From Cronobacter turicensis z3032 (lineage in GTDB: Bacteria; Pseudomonadota; Gammaproteobacteria; Enterobacterales; Enterobacteriaceae): a stretch of 64,000 nt of DNA. Below the pieces are notes generated by a model, which was given only the letters and a program-made list of their open reading frames with translations, did not search any database and was not told where the DNA came from. The stretch is taken from assembly GCA_000027065.2 (NCBI GenBank), contig FN543093.2, positions 810,074 through 874,073 of the forward strand, given 5' to 3'. The translations under genes were made by a program, and so were the position numbers. Shown here piece after piece: positions 17,324 through 27,978 of this stretch (position 1 is its first letter; every line of letters starts with the position of its first letter).

Positions 17324-18250
17324 ATGACCATTGCACTGGAACTGGAGCAGCTTAAAAAGACATATCCCGGCGGCGTGCAGGCGCTACGCGGCATTGATTT
17401 ACAAGTCGAAGCGGGAGATTTCTACGCCCTGCTGGGGCCGAACGGCGCGGGGAAATCCACCACTATCGGCATCATCAGTTCGCTGGTAAATAAATCGTCC
17501 GGTCGGGTGCGCGTGTTTGGGTACGATCTGGAACGGGATGTGGTTAACGCGAAACGCCAGTTGGGTCTGGTGCCGCAGGAGTTTAACTTCAACCCCTTCG
17601 AGACCGTGCAGCAGATCGTGGTGAACCAGGCGGGTTACTATGGCGTTGAGCGTCGCGAAGCGGTCGAGCGCAGCGAAAAGTATTTAAATCAGCTCGATCT
17701 TTGGGAAAAACGCAACGAACGTGCGCGTATGCTTTCAGGCGGGATGAAGCGTCGTCTGATGATTGCCCGCGCGCTGATGCATGAGCCGAAGCTGCTGATC
17801 CTCGATGAGCCAACGGCGGGCGTGGATATCGAACTGCGCCGCTCGATGTGGGGCTTTCTGAAAGATCTTAACGATAAAGGCACCACGATTATCCTCACCA
17901 CCCACTATCTCGAAGAAGCGGAGATGCTGTGTCGCAATATCGGCATCATCCAGCGCGGTGAGCTGGTGGAAAACACCTCGATGAAGTCGCTGCTATCCAA
18001 GCTTAAATCGGAGACGTTCATCCTCGATCTGGCCTCGAAAAGCCCGCTGCCGAAGCTCGAAGGCTATCAGTATCGTCTGGTGGATACCTCAACGCTTGAG
18101 GTGGAAGTGCTGCGCGAGCAGGGCATTAACAGCGTCTTTAATCAGCTGACCGCGCAGGGCGTTCAGGTGCTGAGTATGCGCAACAAAGCGAACCGTCTTG
18201 AAGAGCTGTTCGTCACGCTGGTGAATGATAAACAAGGAGAGCGCGCATGA
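17324..18250 (+). CDS. yadG: ABC transporter ATP-binding protein YadG
   Basis: 308 residues, the E. coli YadG length. Walker A is GPNGAGKST, the signature is LSGGMKRRL, and Walker B is LLILDEPTAG followed by the H-loop TTHYLEEAE. It is of the ABC-2 (drug or polysaccharide export) type and energises YadH. The stop overlaps the yadH start by 4 bases (ATGA), so the two are translationally coupled. The transported substrate is unknown. Confidence 0.95.
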   Translation: MTIALELEQLKKTYPGGVQALRGIDLQVEAGDFYALLGPNGAGKSTTIGIISSLVNKSSGRVRVFGYDLERDVVNAKRQLGLVPQEFNFNPFETVQQIVVNQAGYYGVERREAVERSEKYLNQLDLWEKRNERARMLSGGMKRRLMIARALMHEPKLLILDEPTAGVDIELRRSMWGFLKDLNDKGTTIILTTHYLEEAEMLCRNIGIIQRGELVENTSMKSLLSKLKSETFILDLASKSPLPKLEGYQYRLVDTSTLEVEVLREQGINSVFNQLTAQGVQVLSMRNKANRLEELFVTLVNDKQGERA

Positions 18251-19017
18251 TGCAGCTTTACTGGGTCGCCCTGAAAAGTATCTGGGCGAAAGAGGTGAAC
18301 CGATTTGCCCGCATCTGGATACAGACGCTGGTGCCGCCGGTCATCACCATGACCCTCTATTTTATTATCTTCGGCAACCTTATCGGCTCGCGTATCGGCG
18401 AAATGCATGGCTTCTCGTACATGCAGTTTATCGTGCCGGGTCTTATCATGATGGCGGTGATCACTAACTCTTACGCCAACGTGGCGTCGTCGTTTTTCAG
18501 CGCCAAGTTCCAGCGCAATATTGAAGAGCTGCTGGTGGCCCCGGTGCCGACGCATGTGATTATCGCCGGTTACGTGGGCGGCGGCGTGGCGCGCGGGCTA
18601 TGCGTCGGTATTCTGGTAACCGCCGTGTCGCTGTTCTTCGTGCCGTTCCAGGTGCACTCATGGCTGTTTGTCGCCCTGACGCTGCTGATGACCGCCATTC
18701 TGTTCTCGCTCGCCGGGCTGCTGAATGCGGTGTTCGCCAAGACCTTCGACGATATCAGCCTGATCCCGACCTTCGTGCTGACGCCGCTGACCTATCTCGG
18801 CGGGGTGTTCTATTCGCTGACGCTACTGCCGCCGTTCTGGCAGGCGCTGTCGCACTTGAACCCGATCGTCTACATGATTAGCGGTTTCCGCTTCGGTTTC
18901 CTCGGGATCTCCGATGTTCCGCTGCTGTTTACCGTCGCGGTGCTGGCGTGCTTTATCATCGCGTTCTATCTGCTGTGCTGGTATCTCATCAGCCGCGGGC
19001 GCGGCCTGCGTTCCTGA
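18247..19017 (+). CDS. yadH: ABC-2 type transporter permease YadH
   Basis: A 256-residue inner-membrane protein with about six hydrophobic segments and the ABC-2 signature region LTPLTYLGGVFYSLTLLPPFWQ. It overlaps yadG by four bases and is its membrane partner. The substrate is unknown. Its neighbours yadI and yadE suggest an envelope setting, but only by position. Confidence 0.95.
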   Translation: MMQLYWVALKSIWAKEVNRFARIWIQTLVPPVITMTLYFIIFGNLIGSRIGEMHGFSYMQFIVPGLIMMAVITNSYANVASSFFSAKFQRNIEELLVAPVPTHVIIAGYVGGGVARGLCVGILVTAVSLFFVPFQVHSWLFVALTLLMTAILFSLAGLLNAVFAKTFDDISLIPTFVLTPLTYLGGVFYSLTLLPPFWQALSHLNPIVYMISGFRFGFLGISDVPLLFTVAVLACFIIAFYLLCWYLISRGRGLRS

Positions 19018-19104
19018 CGGGCTAACCGCGTCGGCGTTGATGAAAATCACGCCGACGCGTCGCCACTTCGCTACACTATCCCGCCGTTTCGAAGGAGATT
19101 CACC

Positions 19105-19536
19105 ATGCCAGGCTGGGTTATCGCCTGCCACGATTACATCGCCCGCGACTACTCGCAGCAGCTTGAAGCGCAGTTTGGCCCGCTTGCGCAGTGCAGGACG
19201 GTTAATTACTGGGCAGGGCTTAGCACCAATATGTTAAGCCGCATGATGTGCGACGCGCTCTGGCATGTGGATACGGGCAACGGTGTGATTTTCCTGACCG
19301 ACACCCCCGGCGGCGCGCCGTATCGCGCCGCGGCGCTGATGAGCCACAAGCATCCGCATTGTGAAGTCATCGCCGGCGTCACCTTATCGCTGCTGATGCA
19401 GATGTATCCGCTGCGTAAATCGTTGACCAGCGAGGCGTTTCGCGATGCTATCGTGCAGGCGGGCGGCGAGGGCGTTACCAGCCTGTGGCATGAGCAACAA
19501 AAAAATCCCCCGTTTGTTTTACTGCACGATTACTGA
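19105..19536 (+). CDS. yadI: PTS mannose-family EIIA component YadI
   Basis: A 143-residue lone EIIA domain of the mannose/fructose type. The phosphorylatable His is in WVIACHD at residue 8, and the core VIFLTDTPGGAPYRAAAL is typical. No EIIB, EIIC or EIID is nearby, so it may be regulatory or act with a system elsewhere. AAGGAG lies 6-7 bases before the ATG. Confidence 0.88.
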   Translation: MPGWVIACHDYIARDYSQQLEAQFGPLAQCRTVNYWAGLSTNMLSRMMCDALWHVDTGNGVIFLTDTPGGAPYRAAALMSHKHPHCEVIAGVTLSLLMQMYPLRKSLTSEAFRDAIVQAGGEGVTSLWHEQQKNPPFVLLHDY

Positions 19537-19615
19537 TTACCAGGCTTGGTATTCATGTCACTTTTGTTAAAATGTGCATAATTTCACCTCTGGCAGTCAC
19601 TGTTCCATCACTCCT

Positions 19616-20860
19616 ATGCTAAATCGTCTCTTTTTCTGTCTGCTGCTGGCTGCAGGTGTCGCGCAGGCCAGCCTGCTCGGTCGCGAACAACCCTCTGCGC
19701 AATATATGCAAATCACCGAAGATGCCGCGATCTGGGCGAAGGTCGGCGATAGCGTTCAGACGGTCGGCACCGTCCGCGAAGGGCAATTGCTCGCCGTGGT
19801 GCCGATTGCCGCCGACTACTATGAATTTCGCTTCGGCTTCGGCACCGGGTTTATCGATAAAGCGCATCTGACCGGCGTGCAGGGCAGTAACCGCGTAAAA
19901 GACAGTCTCGGCGATCTGAATAAGCCGCTCAGCAACCAGAATCTGCTCACCTGGCGGGATGTCACCATCTATAACGAGCCGGATGCGAACAGCGCGCCGT
20001 TCGGCACGCTCGCGGAAAACCTGCGCTACCCTGTCGTCGGCAAGCTGAAAGACCGCCTCAACCAGACCTGGTATCAGATCCGCATTGGCGACCGGCTGGG
20101 TTATATCAGTAGCCTGGACGCGCAGGAAGATAACGGCATTCCGGTGCTGACGTACCACCATATCTTGCGCGATGAAGAGAACACCCGGTTTCGCCACACC
20201 TCGACCACCACGTCCGTGCGCGCCTTCAGCAACCAGATGACATGGCTGCGCGATCAGGGCTATGCCACGATTAGCCTCTACGATCTCGACGGCTACGTGC
20301 ATAACCGTGTGAATCTGCCCGCCCGCGCGGTGGCGATCACTTTCGACGATGGGCTGAAGTCGGTTTATCGCTACGCGTATCCGGTACTGAAAGAATATGG
20401 CTTTAAAGCGACGGCGTTTATTATTTCGTCGCGCATTAAGCGCCAGCCGCAGCGGTGGGAGCCGAAATCGCTCCAGTTTATGAGCGTTTCCGAGCTGAAA
20501 TCGATTCAGGGCGTGTTTGATATCCAGTCGCACACCCATTTTCTGCATCGCACCGACGGCGCGCGCCATCCGATTTTGTTAAGCCGCACGTATCACAACA
20601 TTCTCTTTGATTTTCAGCGATCTCGCCGCGCGCTCTCACAGTTCAATCCGCACGTGCTGTTTCTCTCTTATCCGTTCGGCGGGTATGACGATAAGGCGGT
20701 GAAGGCGGCGGGCGACGCCGGGTTTCATCTGGCGGTGACGACGGTGAAGGGGAAAGTGAAGCCGGGCGATAACCCGTATTTGCTCAAGCGGCTCTATATT
20801 CTGCGCACCGATTCGCTGGAGACGATGGCGAAAATCATCAGTAACCAGCCGCAGGGATAA
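19616..20860 (+). CDS. yadE: Exported polysaccharide deacetylase-like protein YadE
   Basis: 414 residues with a signal peptide ([18 protein letters not shown]), then an SH3-like region to about residue 175, then a NodB-type deacetylase domain. The metal-site motifs VAITFDDG and SHTHFLH are intact, and [10 protein letters not shown] matches the family. It probably acts on a periplasmic or surface glycan; the substrate is not known. The ATG at 19616 is chosen because it starts the signal peptide. An in-frame ATG 14 codons upstream would bury it. Confidence 0.9.
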   Translation: MLNRLFFCLLLAAGVAQASLLGREQPSAQYMQITEDAAIWAKVGDSVQTVGTVREGQLLAVVPIAADYYEFRFGFGTGFIDKAHLTGVQGSNRVKDSLGDLNKPLSNQNLLTWRDVTIYNEPDANSAPFGTLAENLRYPVVGKLKDRLNQTWYQIRIGDRLGYISSLDAQEDNGIPVLTYHHILRDEENTRFRHTSTTTSVRAFSNQMTWLRDQGYATISLYDLDGYVHNRVNLPARAVAITFDDGLKSVYRYAYPVLKEYGFKATAFIISSRIKRQPQRWEPKSLQFMSVSELKSIQGVFDIQSHTHFLHRTDGARHPILLSRTYHNILFDFQRSRRALSQFNPHVLFLSYPFGGYDDKAVKAAGDAGFHLAVTTVKGKVKPGDNPYLLKRLYILRTDSLETMAKIISNQPQG

Positions 20861-20883
20861 AAAAAAGCCCTCGCGAGGAGGGC
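20859..20883 (-). terminator. Terminator of the pan genes
   Basis: Read on the minus strand, GCCCTC (20883-20878), a 5-base loop, GAGGGC (20872-20867), then a run of eight T. It lies 23 bases after the panD stop. Confidence 0.8.
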
Positions 20884-20906
20884 GTTATGGCGATGCGGGA
20901 GGGCGG

Positions 20907-21287
20907 TTACGCCACCTGCACCGGCACCGCTTTGGCGAGACGTTTCATCTCGTTGTCGCCATCAAAATAGGCGACTTTCGGCTGCCAGCTGCGCGCCTGC
21001 TCATCCGGCATGGTCACGTAGCTTGCGATAATCAGGATATCGCCGACATCCGCGCAGTGGGCCGCCGCGCCGTTCACCGAAATGATCTTCGAGCCGCGCT
21101 CGCCCGCGATGGCGTAAGTCGAAAAGCGTTTGCCATTGGTCACGTTGTAGATATCAATAGCTTCATATTCCAGAATGCCCGCGGCCTCGAGGAAATCCTG
21201 ATCGATGGCGCAGGAGCCTTCATAATGCAGGTCCGCCTGAGTAACTTTGACGCGGTGCAGTTTACCCTGCAACATGGTGCGAATCAT
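20907..21287 (-). CDS. panD: Aspartate 1-decarboxylase proenzyme
   Basis: Makes beta-alanine from aspartate for pantothenate. It has 126 residues, the family length. Self-cleavage occurs at Gly24-Ser25 in HYEGSCAID, giving the pyruvoyl subunit. It is third in the order panB-panC-panD on the minus strand, 97 bases after panC. The yadD transposase-like gene found between panD and panC in E. coli is absent. Confidence 0.96.
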   Translation of the reverse strand: MIRTMLQGKLHRVKVTQADLHYEGSCAIDQDFLEAAGILEYEAIDIYNVTNGKRFSTYAIAGERGSKIISVNGAAAHCADVGDILIIASYVTMPDEQARSWQPKVAYFDGDNEMKRLAKAVPVQVA

Positions 21288-21384
21288 AACTTGAACCCTG
21301 TTTACCTGAATGTCGTCAGAGCCGGGCGGTGACCCGGCTCCAGGAATTTATCCCGGGCAGTATTGCCCTTTTTACCCATGCTGT

Positions 21385-22239
21385 CTACTGGGTTAATTCC
21401 ACGGTCTGATTGTCGATTAACCGCGCCTGGCCGAGCCACGCCGCCATCAGAATCACCGCCCGATGGCTTGCCGGTGAGAGCGCCTGCAGCGTGTCGGCAT
21501 CGCGGATTTGCAGGTCGTCCGGACGGAAACCTTTCTCGCTGAGTTCGTCGCTTGCCGCGGCGATAATCGCCTCCAGATCGCGCTCGCCCGCGCGCAGTTT
21601 GTCCGCCATCGCGTTCATCACTTTGCTTAAGCCCGGCGCGATTTTACGCTGGTCGCTGGTGAGATAGCCGTTGCGGGAGCTGAGCGCCAGCCCGTCTTTG
21701 GCGCGTACCGTCGGCACGCCGACAATCTCGATGTCATAACCCATGTCGGCCGTCATTTTGCGGATCAGCGCGAGCTGCTGATAATCCTTTTCGCCAAAGC
21801 AGGCGACATCCGGCTGCACCAGGTTAAATAGCTTGCTGACCACGGTCGAGACGCCGCGGAAATGGCCCGGACGGCTTGCGCCTTCCAGCATCGTGGAAAG
21901 GCCTGGCACGTCAACATAGGTCTGGTCATTCATGCCCTGCGGATAGACCTCTTCCGGCGTGGGGGCGAACACGAAATCGGCGCCGCGTTTTTTCAGCTTT
22001 TCGCAATCTTCCTGAAGCGTGCGCGGGTAGCGCGCCAGATCGTCGGCGCGGTCAAACTGCATCGGATTAACGAAAATACTTACCACCACCGCGTCGGCGT
22101 TGGCTTTCGCCTCGTCCACCAGCTTCATATGACCGTCGTGAAGATTGCCCATGGTCGGCACCAGAGCGATGCGTTTGCCTTCCATGCGCAGGCGACGGAT
22201 CTGCTGGCGCAGCAGCGGCAAGGTTTCAATAATCAGCAC
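21385..22239 (-). CDS. panC: Pantothenate synthetase
   Basis: Joins pantoate and beta-alanine with ATP. It has 284 residues. Class I signature motifs are [14 protein letters not shown] (HIGH-like) and [13 protein letters not shown] (KMSKS-like). The start is GTG at 22239 behind AGGAG, giving the known [15 protein letters not shown] terminus. The gap to panB is 12 bases, so they are one unit. Confidence 0.97.
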   Translation of the reverse strand: MLIIETLPLLRQQIRRLRMEGKRIALVPTMGNLHDGHMKLVDEAKANADAVVVSIFVNPMQFDRADDLARYPRTLQEDCEKLKKRGADFVFAPTPEEVYPQGMNDQTYVDVPGLSTMLEGASRPGHFRGVSTVVSKLFNLVQPDVACFGEKDYQQLALIRKMTADMGYDIEIVGVPTVRAKDGLALSSRNGYLTSDQRKIAPGLSKVMNAMADKLRAGERDLEAIIAAASDELSEKGFRPDDLQIRDADTLQALSPASHRAVILMAAWLGQARLIDNQTVELTQ

Positions 22240-22251
22240 AATGACACTCCT

Positions 22252-23046
22252 TTAGTGAAAACTGTGTTCTTCGCCCGGATACGCGCCGGACTCCACTTCA
22301 GCAATATACTGGCGCACCGCGGCGCGCATATCGCCCGCTTCAGCCAGGAAGTTTTTGGCAAATTTCGGGATGTGACCGCCGGTAATGCCGAAGGCGTCAT
22401 GCATCACGAGAATCTGCCCGTCAGTGACGTTACCGGCGCCGATGCCGATAACCGGAATGGAAAGCGCGTCGGTGATGCGCTGCGCCAGCGCGACTGGCAC
22501 GCACTCCAGCACCAGAAGCTGCGCGCCGGCGGCTTCTAAGGCCAGCGCGTCGTTAAGCAGCGTCTGCGCGGCGGCTTCATCGCGGCCCTGTACTTTATAG
22601 CCGCCGAAAATATTGACGGATTGCGGGGTCAGCCCCAGATGCCCGCACACCGGCACCGCGCGCTCGGTCAGCATACGTACCGTGTCGGCAAGCCACTGGC
22701 CGCCTTCAATTTTCACCATATTGGCGCCCGCGCGCATGACGGCGGCGCTGTTTTCAAAGGCCTGCTCAGGCGTGGCATACGCCATAAACGGCAAATCAGC
22801 GAGCAGAAGACAGTGCGGCGCGCCGCGGCGTACAGCGCGCGTATGATAGGCGATATCGTCGACGGTGACCGGCAGGGTCGAATCGTGGCCCTGGACGGTC
22901 ATGCCCAGCGAATCTCCCACCAGCATGACGCCAATTCCTTCTTCTTCAAAGAGTTTCGCAAAGCTGAAATCGTAGGCGGTGATGGTGGCGAATTTTTTGC
23001 CGGTTTCCTTCAGGCGTCGCAATTGAGAAATGGTTGTCGGTTTCAT
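22252..23046 (-). CDS. panB: 3-methyl-2-oxobutanoate hydroxymethyltransferase
   Basis: First committed step of pantothenate synthesis, using 5,10-methylene-tetrahydrofolate. It has 264 residues, as in E. coli. Conserved parts are [16 protein letters not shown], the metal-binding [21 protein letters not shown] and [17 protein letters not shown]. It is the first gene of panBCD. folK, a folate gene, lies upstream on the same strand after 87 bases. Confidence 0.97.
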   Translation of the reverse strand: MKPTTISQLRRLKETGKKFATITAYDFSFAKLFEEEGIGVMLVGDSLGMTVQGHDSTLPVTVDDIAYHTRAVRRGAPHCLLLADLPFMAYATPEQAFENSAAVMRAGANMVKIEGGQWLADTVRMLTERAVPVCGHLGLTPQSVNIFGGYKVQGRDEAAAQTLLNDALALEAAGAQLLVLECVPVALAQRITDALSIPVIGIGAGNVTDGQILVMHDAFGITGGHIPKFAKNFLAEAGDMRAAVRQYIAEVESGAYPGEEHSFH

Positions 23047-23133
23047 GGGTGTCCCGCAAACAGAAAAAAAGCAGTGTAAACGATGCGTTTACGGGAGGAT
23101 ACCGCGAGGAAATACGAAGGGGAACTTTTTGAT

Positions 23134-23613
23134 TTACCAGTGGCGAATTGCTGAACAATCAAGGCGTTTGAGCACATCGGCCAGACGCTCGCCATCCGGG
23201 AAGCGCAGCGCGGGCGCTATCTCTGAAAGCGGCAGCAGCATAAAGGCGCGGTTTTTCATGTCGTAGTGGGGAACGGTCAGCCGCTCGGTGTTTATCGTCG
23301 CGTCGCCAAACAGCATGATGTCGAGATCGAGCGTACGCGGGCCCCAGCGCTCCGCTTTACGCACGCGCCCCTGCTCAAGCTCAATGCGCTGCGTGTTATC
23401 GAGAAGTTCTTCGGCGCTAAGCGTCGTCTCCAGCGCCACGGCGGCATTCAGGTAATCGGGCTGATCCTGCGGGCCAAGCGGCGGGGTGCGATAAAAAGAA
23501 GAGGTGGCCACAATGCGGCTGTGAGGAATACGCGCCAGCGCGGCCAGCGCGTTATTGACCTGAGAAAGCGGCTCGGCAAGATTGCTGCCGAGCGCGATAA
23601 AGGCCAGCGTCAC
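23134..23613 (-). CDS. folK: 6-hydroxymethyl-7,8-dihydropterin pyrophosphokinase
   Basis: Folate pathway enzyme transferring pyrophosphate from ATP. It has 159 residues. Signatures are the start FIALGSNL and [16 protein letters not shown]. The start is GTG at 23613 and overlaps the pcnB stop by four bases (GTGA), so folK is translationally coupled to pcnB. Confidence 0.96.
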   Translation of the reverse strand: MTLAFIALGSNLAEPLSQVNNALAALARIPHSRIVATSSFYRTPPLGPQDQPDYLNAAVALETTLSAEELLDNTQRIELEQGRVRKAERWGPRTLDLDIMLFGDATINTERLTVPHYDMKNRAFMLLPLSEIAPALRFPDGERLADVLKRLDCSAIRHW

Positions 23614-25010
23614 GCGTTACCCTCGCGGCGCGGGGTGGTGCGACGGCGTGGACGACGCGTACGGCGACGCGCGGCCGGTTCGTCGCCCAGATCGTTGAGC
23701 ATATCTTTTTGCATCGGCGGCGCGGCGGACTGGAATTCGCCCCACCAGTTCGTCAGGCGTTGCAGCTCGCTGTTGCTTTCCGCTTCGGCGCGCAGCGCCA
23801 GAAGATCGTAGGCGGCGCGGAATTTCGGATGCTCCATTAACTTCCACGCGCGTTTTCCCTGACGGCGAGACAGGCGCAGTTGCAGCATCCAGATATCGCG
23901 GATAAGCGTCGTGATGCGTTTGGGAATAGCCAGCGAGCGGCAGGCTTCATCCAGCACGTCGTTCATGGCGAGCGCGAACGCGTCGTAGTAGGCAAGGCCG
24001 CTCTCCTGGGCGATTTTCTGCGCCATTTCGAGCTGCGGATACCAGAACATCGCGGCGAACAGGAACGCCGGGTTCACGCGCATATCATTGTGAATGCGAT
24101 GATCGGTGTTCTTCAGTACCTGCGCGATGATGCGCTCCATCGGGCTGTCGCCTTTCTCAGTGAAATAGCGGCTGATACCCGGGAACAGCGGCTGGAACAG
24201 GTTGTATTCGCACAGCAGGCGATACGTCGCATAGCCGTAACCGGCCTGCAACAGCTTCAGCGATTCTTCAAACAGACGCGCCGGCGGCACATCGTTCAGC
24301 AGCGTGGCGAGGCGCGGGATAGGCTCCCCGGTTTCCGGGCTGATGCGCATATCAAGCCGTGCGGCGAAGCGCACCGCGCGCAGCATACGGACCGGATCTT
24401 CGCGATAGCGCGTTTCCGGATCGCCGATAAGGCGAATAATGCCTTCGTTGAGATCGTTCAGGCCGCCGACATAATCACGTACCGTGAAATCGGCCACGCT
24501 GTAATAAAGGCTGTTGATGGTGAAATCGCGGCGCTGGGCGTCTTCTTCGATGGAGCCGAAAATGTTGTCGCGCAGCAGCATGCCGTTCTGGCCGCGCTGG
24601 GAGGTGGCGCGATCGCTTTCGCTCTCTTCGTGATGGCCGCGAAAAGTGGCCACTTCAATGATTTCCGGCCCGAACATCACGTGCGCCAGGCGGAAACGAC
24701 GGCCGACCAGGCGGCAGTTGCGGAACAGCTTACGGACCTGATCCGGCGTGGCGTTCGTGGTCACGTCAAAATCTTTCGGCTTTTTGCCAAGCAGCAGATC
24801 GCGCACACCGCCGCCGACAAGCCAGGCTTCATAGCCCGCTTTATTCAGGCGGTACATCACTTTAAGCGCGTTCTCGCTGATATCTTTGCGGGAGATAGCG
24901 TGCTGTTCACGCGGGATTATGGTTATGGCGGGCTGTGCGACGCCTTCGTCAACCACGCTCTCCTCGCGGTTTAACACCTTACGGCAAAAATTAGCGACTC
25001 GGGTAAAAAT
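23610..25010 (-). CDS. pcnB: Poly(A) polymerase I, probable ATT start
   Basis: Adds poly(A) tails that mark RNA for decay and controls ColE1-type plasmid copy number. The nucleotidyltransferase core is [23 protein letters not shown] with the catalytic Asp pair, then an RNA-binding region and a very basic Arg-rich tail. The first ATG/GTG-type start is 24977, but the frame continues upstream as [12 protein letters not shown], the known N-terminus of E. coli PcnB, which starts at the rare codon AUU. Here ATT at 25010-25008 has GAGG six bases upstream, giving 466 residues (E. coli 465). The weak start is known to limit synthesis. Confidence 0.93.
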   Translation of the reverse strand: MFTRVANFCRKVLNREESVVDEGVAQPAITIIPREQHAISRKDISENALKVMYRLNKAGYEAWLVGGGVRDLLLGKKPKDFDVTTNATPDQVRKLFRNCRLVGRRFRLAHVMFGPEIIEVATFRGHHEESESDRATSQRGQNGMLLRDNIFGSIEEDAQRRDFTINSLYYSVADFTVRDYVGGLNDLNEGIIRLIGDPETRYREDPVRMLRAVRFAARLDMRISPETGEPIPRLATLLNDVPPARLFEESLKLLQAGYGYATYRLLCEYNLFQPLFPGISRYFTEKGDSPMERIIAQVLKNTDHRIHNDMRVNPAFLFAAMFWYPQLEMAQKIAQESGLAYYDAFALAMNDVLDEACRSLAIPKRITTLIRDIWMLQLRLSRRQGKRAWKLMEHPKFRAAYDLLALRAEAESNSELQRLTNWWGEFQSAAPPMQKDMLNDLGDEPAARRRTRRPRRRTTPRREGNA

Positions 25011-25062
25011 GGTGCACCTCGGTAGTGTCAGACTCTGGACAAAAAACAGCGGCTAATATAGC

Positions 25063-25959
25063 TCAGCGCAACGCATTTGAGAATGCCGGATTCGCGGCTA
25101 CCGCCGCAGGCACCGCGCTGAGAACCCATTTTTCCACCGCCTGACGCAACAGCGCTTCGGTGGAAAGCGAACGCCAGTCGTCATCGACCGGCTGGTTTAA
25201 AAACCTCAGCGCCTCAACCAGCACTGGCCGCGGATCGCCTTTGGGCAGCGGCGGCGCGTGGTTCTGTTTGGAAAGCTTATTACCATCCGGGTTCACCACC
25301 AGCGGCAGATGCACGTAATCCGGCGCCTGCCAGCCAAGTTGCTGGTAAAGCGAAATCTGGCGCACCGTCGGTTCGATAAGATCCGCCCCGCGCACGATTT
25401 CCGTCACGCCCTGGAAATGATCGTCGACGACGACGGCCAGGTTATAGGCGAACAGGCCGTCGCGGCGGTGAATAATAAAATCTTCGCGGGCGAGCGCCGG
25501 GTCGGCGATGATTTCACCGCGCAGCGTATCGGTAAACGCCATAACCGGGTGCGTCTGCACCAGGCGTACGGCGGCGTTCTCCGGGCCGTGATGCAACGCG
25601 CGGCAGTGGCCGTCGTAAATGCCGCCCCGTTGTTGAATGCGGCTGCGCGGGCAGGTGCAGTAGTAGCTTAGCCCGTGCTCGCGCAGGTACGCCAGCGCCT
25701 CGCGGTAGGCCTCGTGACGCTGCGACTGATACAGCACCTCGCCGTCCCAGTGCAGGCCGTAATGCTCAAGCTGGCGTAAAATCGCGTCGGCGGCACCCGG
25801 CACTTCGCGCGGCGGATCGATATCTTCGATACGCACAAGCCAGGCGCCCTGCAATGCACGGGCCTGAAGATAACTGCCGAGCGCGGCAATCAGCGAGCCG
25901 AAATGCAGTTCGCCGGAAGGTGAGGGGGCGAAACGCCCAACGTATGGCTTAACAGACAT
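25063..25959 (-). CDS. gluQ: Glutamyl-Q tRNA(Asp) synthetase
   Basis: A glutamyl-tRNA synthetase paralogue without the anticodon-binding domain. It attaches glutamate to queuosine of tRNA(Asp). It has 298 residues (E. coli about 308). HIGH-like HFGS and KMSKS-like KLSKQ motifs are present. The zinc site cysteines are in [21 protein letters not shown]. It follows dksA on the same strand by 69 bases across a hairpin, as in E. coli. Confidence 0.95.
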   Translation of the reverse strand: MSVKPYVGRFAPSPSGELHFGSLIAALGSYLQARALQGAWLVRIEDIDPPREVPGAADAILRQLEHYGLHWDGEVLYQSQRHEAYREALAYLREHGLSYYCTCPRSRIQQRGGIYDGHCRALHHGPENAAVRLVQTHPVMAFTDTLRGEIIADPALAREDFIIHRRDGLFAYNLAVVVDDHFQGVTEIVRGADLIEPTVRQISLYQQLGWQAPDYVHLPLVVNPDGNKLSKQNHAPPLPKGDPRPVLVEALRFLNQPVDDDWRSLSTEALLRQAVEKWVLSAVPAAVAANPAFSNALR

Positions 25960-25973
25960 GGTGATGGCAGATA

Positions 25974-26003
25974 TAAAAGAATACGGCGGGAAAATCCCGC
26001 CGT
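25974..26003 (-). terminator. Hairpin after dksA, probable partial terminator
   Basis: A perfect 9-bp stem, ACGGCGGGA (25983-25991) with TCCCGCCGT (25995-26003), followed on the minus strand by ATTCTTTTAT. The T run is interrupted, so some read-through into gluQ is likely. Confidence 0.65.
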
Positions 26004-26028
26004 AAGTGTTATTAATTTGCGTCGGCGA

Positions 26029-26484
26029 TTAGCCGGCCATCTGTTTTTCGCGGATTTCAGCGAGCGTCTTACAGTCGATGCACAGATCGGCGGTCGGACG
26101 GGCTTCCAGACGACGGATGCCGATTTCAACACCGCAGGATTCGCAGTAGCCGAAATCTTCGTCTTCCACTTTTTTCAGCGTCTTTTCAATCTTCTTGATA
26201 AGCTTGCGTTCGCGGTCGCGGTTACGCAGCTCAAGGCTGAACTCCTCTTCCTGGGCGGCACGGTCTACCGGATCCGGGAAGTTTGCAGCTTCATCCTGCA
26301 TATGGGTTACGGTGCGATCGACTTCATCCCGGAGTTGATTACGCCATGCCTCAAGAATACGCCTGAAGTGCGCCAGCTGGGCTTCGTTCATATACTCTTC
26401 GCCCGGTTTCTCCTGATAAGGCTCCACCCCAGCGATGGCGAGAATACTCAGGGACGATGTTTTACGGTTTTGCCCTTCTTGCAT
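26029..26484 (-). CDS. dksA: RNA polymerase-binding transcription factor DksA
   Basis: Binds the RNA polymerase secondary channel and, with ppGpp, mediates the stringent response. It has 151 residues. A coiled coil carries Asp71 and Asp74 at its tip (FPDPVDRA), and the zinc finger is Cys114, Cys117, Cys135 and Cys138 (YCESCG, LCIDC). The start at 26484 gives the known [11 protein letters not shown] terminus. Confidence 0.98.
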   Translation of the reverse strand: MQEGQNRKTSSLSILAIAGVEPYQEKPGEEYMNEAQLAHFRRILEAWRNQLRDEVDRTVTHMQDEAANFPDPVDRAAQEEEFSLELRNRDRERKLIKKIEKTLKKVEDEDFGYCESCGVEIGIRRLEARPTADLCIDCKTLAEIREKQMAG

Positions 26485-26662
26485 GTTGCTTCTCCTTAAC
26501 ACGCACTATCGATCCCCTTCTCGGGGGAAAAATCAGGCCGCTATAAATAACAGAAGCTTTTCCGGATAGCAATTATCTAAACGTTACACTTGACAACCCT
26601 GTGAGGAAAAGCGTATTTGCGCACGCGGCCGTATCATTATTAGTCGATTGCGGATCAACTGG

Positions 26663-27367
26663 TTATAAGCGAACCGGCAAAGGCGACGTCAGCGTTATCT
26701 CACTGGCGGAAAGCGAGGCCTTCCAGGCCAGCACTTCCACCCCCTTGCGCTGCGCCTCGCTCAGGAGCTCGGCATAGCGTTCATCAATATGGCGCGCCGG
26801 GGCGACCTGCGTAATGGCGGAGTGCAACACGGCGAACAACAGCACGGCGCGATCCCCTTGTTCCACTACGCTCATCAGCTCCCGCAAATGCTTCTGACCG
26901 CGCGCGGTCACCGCATCCGGGAAGTACCCTGAATCCTGCTCCGACAGCGTCACGGATTTCACCTCAATATAGCAGTTAACCTTGTCACTCGCCTGCAACA
27001 TAAAGTCGATGCGGCTGCGTTCGGCACCGTACTTGACTTCACTCTTCAGGCTCTCGTAACCGACGAGCGCAGGCAGCCTCTGCGCCTGCAAGGCCTCTTT
27101 CACCACCGTGTTGGCGCGCAGCGTATTCACGCAAATAAAAGCGCCGTCACGGGTTTCAGTTAATTCCCAGGTGTGCGGATATTTGCGCGTCGCGACGTCA
27201 GAGGTGGAATACCAGACGGTATCCCCCGGCGTCGCGCAGCCGGTCATCGCACCGGTGTTCGGGCAGTGCAGGGTTAAGGTGTCGCCTTGCGGCGTGACCA
27301 CATCGGCAAGAAAGCGCTTGTAGCGCTGAATCAGCCGGGCCGGTTGCAGTGCGGGCGTAAATTCCAT
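26663..27367 (-). CDS. sfsA: SfsA, sugar fermentation stimulation protein
   Basis: 234 residues, the E. coli length. The N-terminal OB-like region (RYKRFLADV) is followed by a nuclease-like core with [23 protein letters not shown], which keeps the D, ExK pattern of restriction-like nucleases. The biochemical role is not settled; a DNA-binding or nuclease activity is suggested by the fold. It follows thpR by 9 bases and precedes dksA by about 180. Confidence 0.92.
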   Translation of the reverse strand: MEFTPALQPARLIQRYKRFLADVVTPQGDTLTLHCPNTGAMTGCATPGDTVWYSTSDVATRKYPHTWELTETRDGAFICVNTLRANTVVKEALQAQRLPALVGYESLKSEVKYGAERSRIDFMLQASDKVNCYIEVKSVTLSEQDSGYFPDAVTARGQKHLRELMSVVEQGDRAVLLFAVLHSAITQVAPARHIDERYAELLSEAQRKGVEVLAWKASLSASEITLTSPLPVRL

Positions 27368-27376
27368 GTCGCTTCC

Positions 27377-27907
27377 TTATGGGTTCAGAGACCAGCTTTG
27401 CAGCGGCTGGTAACGGGTACGTCCCTGTTCAAATCGCGATTCATACAGCACAAACTCCCGCACCGGAAGCTGCCAGCCAAACCCTGGCGGCGGCAGCCTG
27501 ACCGGGTGCTGAGCGTTACGCAGTAATGTGACATGCGGATGAAAGGGTTGCGTGCTTTGTGGGCAACCGCTGCGCGCCGCCTGCGCACGCAGCAGATTCG
27601 CGAGCTGCAACAGGCCGCGCGGCGGCTGGCGGGAGCCGAGCCAGACCACCTGCGAGCGGGGCCAGTGCCCGGCGTCGTCGAGCGCAAGCGTAAACCCTGG
27701 CTGTTGAATACGCCCGGCAAGCGCGCTTAACGTGCGCTGTTTTTGCGCGCTGACGTCGCCTAAAAAGGCGAGCGTGATATGCAAATTCGCGGCGGCGATG
27801 GGCCTGCCCGCGTCGGGCGCAAAGCTTGCGGCGCGCCACTCAATAATGCGTTGCTGAAGGTCGGCTGGCAGCGGCAGCGCGAAAAACAGCCGTTTCTGGT
27901 CTGACAT
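27377..27907 (-). CDS. thpR: RNA 2',3'-cyclic phosphodiesterase ThpR (LigT)
   Basis: A 2H phosphoesterase of 176 residues that opens 2',3'-cyclic phosphate ends of RNA. In vitro the reverse 2'-5' ligation is known. The two HxT motifs are HIT at His43 and HVT at His125. It is first of thpR-sfsA and divergent from hrpB, 71 bases away. Confidence 0.95.
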   Translation of the reverse strand: MSDQKRLFFALPLPADLQQRIIEWRAASFAPDAGRPIAAANLHITLAFLGDVSAQKQRTLSALAGRIQQPGFTLALDDAGHWPRSQVVWLGSRQPPRGLLQLANLLRAQAARSGCPQSTQPFHPHVTLLRNAQHPVRLPPPGFGWQLPVREFVLYESRFEQGRTRYQPLQSWSLNP

Positions 27908-27935
27908 AGCGGTAACTCGTAATGATCGGGCGGAA

Positions 27936-27944
27936 TGCTACAAT
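27936..27944 (+). promoter_or_regulatory. hrpB promoter, extended -10
   Basis: TACAAT at 27939-27944 is preceded by TGC, an extended -10 element, 35 bases before the GTG start. No clear -35 is present. Confidence 0.5.
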
Positions 27945-27978
27945 GCGTGCCTTTCATAGTAACCCTCTGGAGCCTGTC

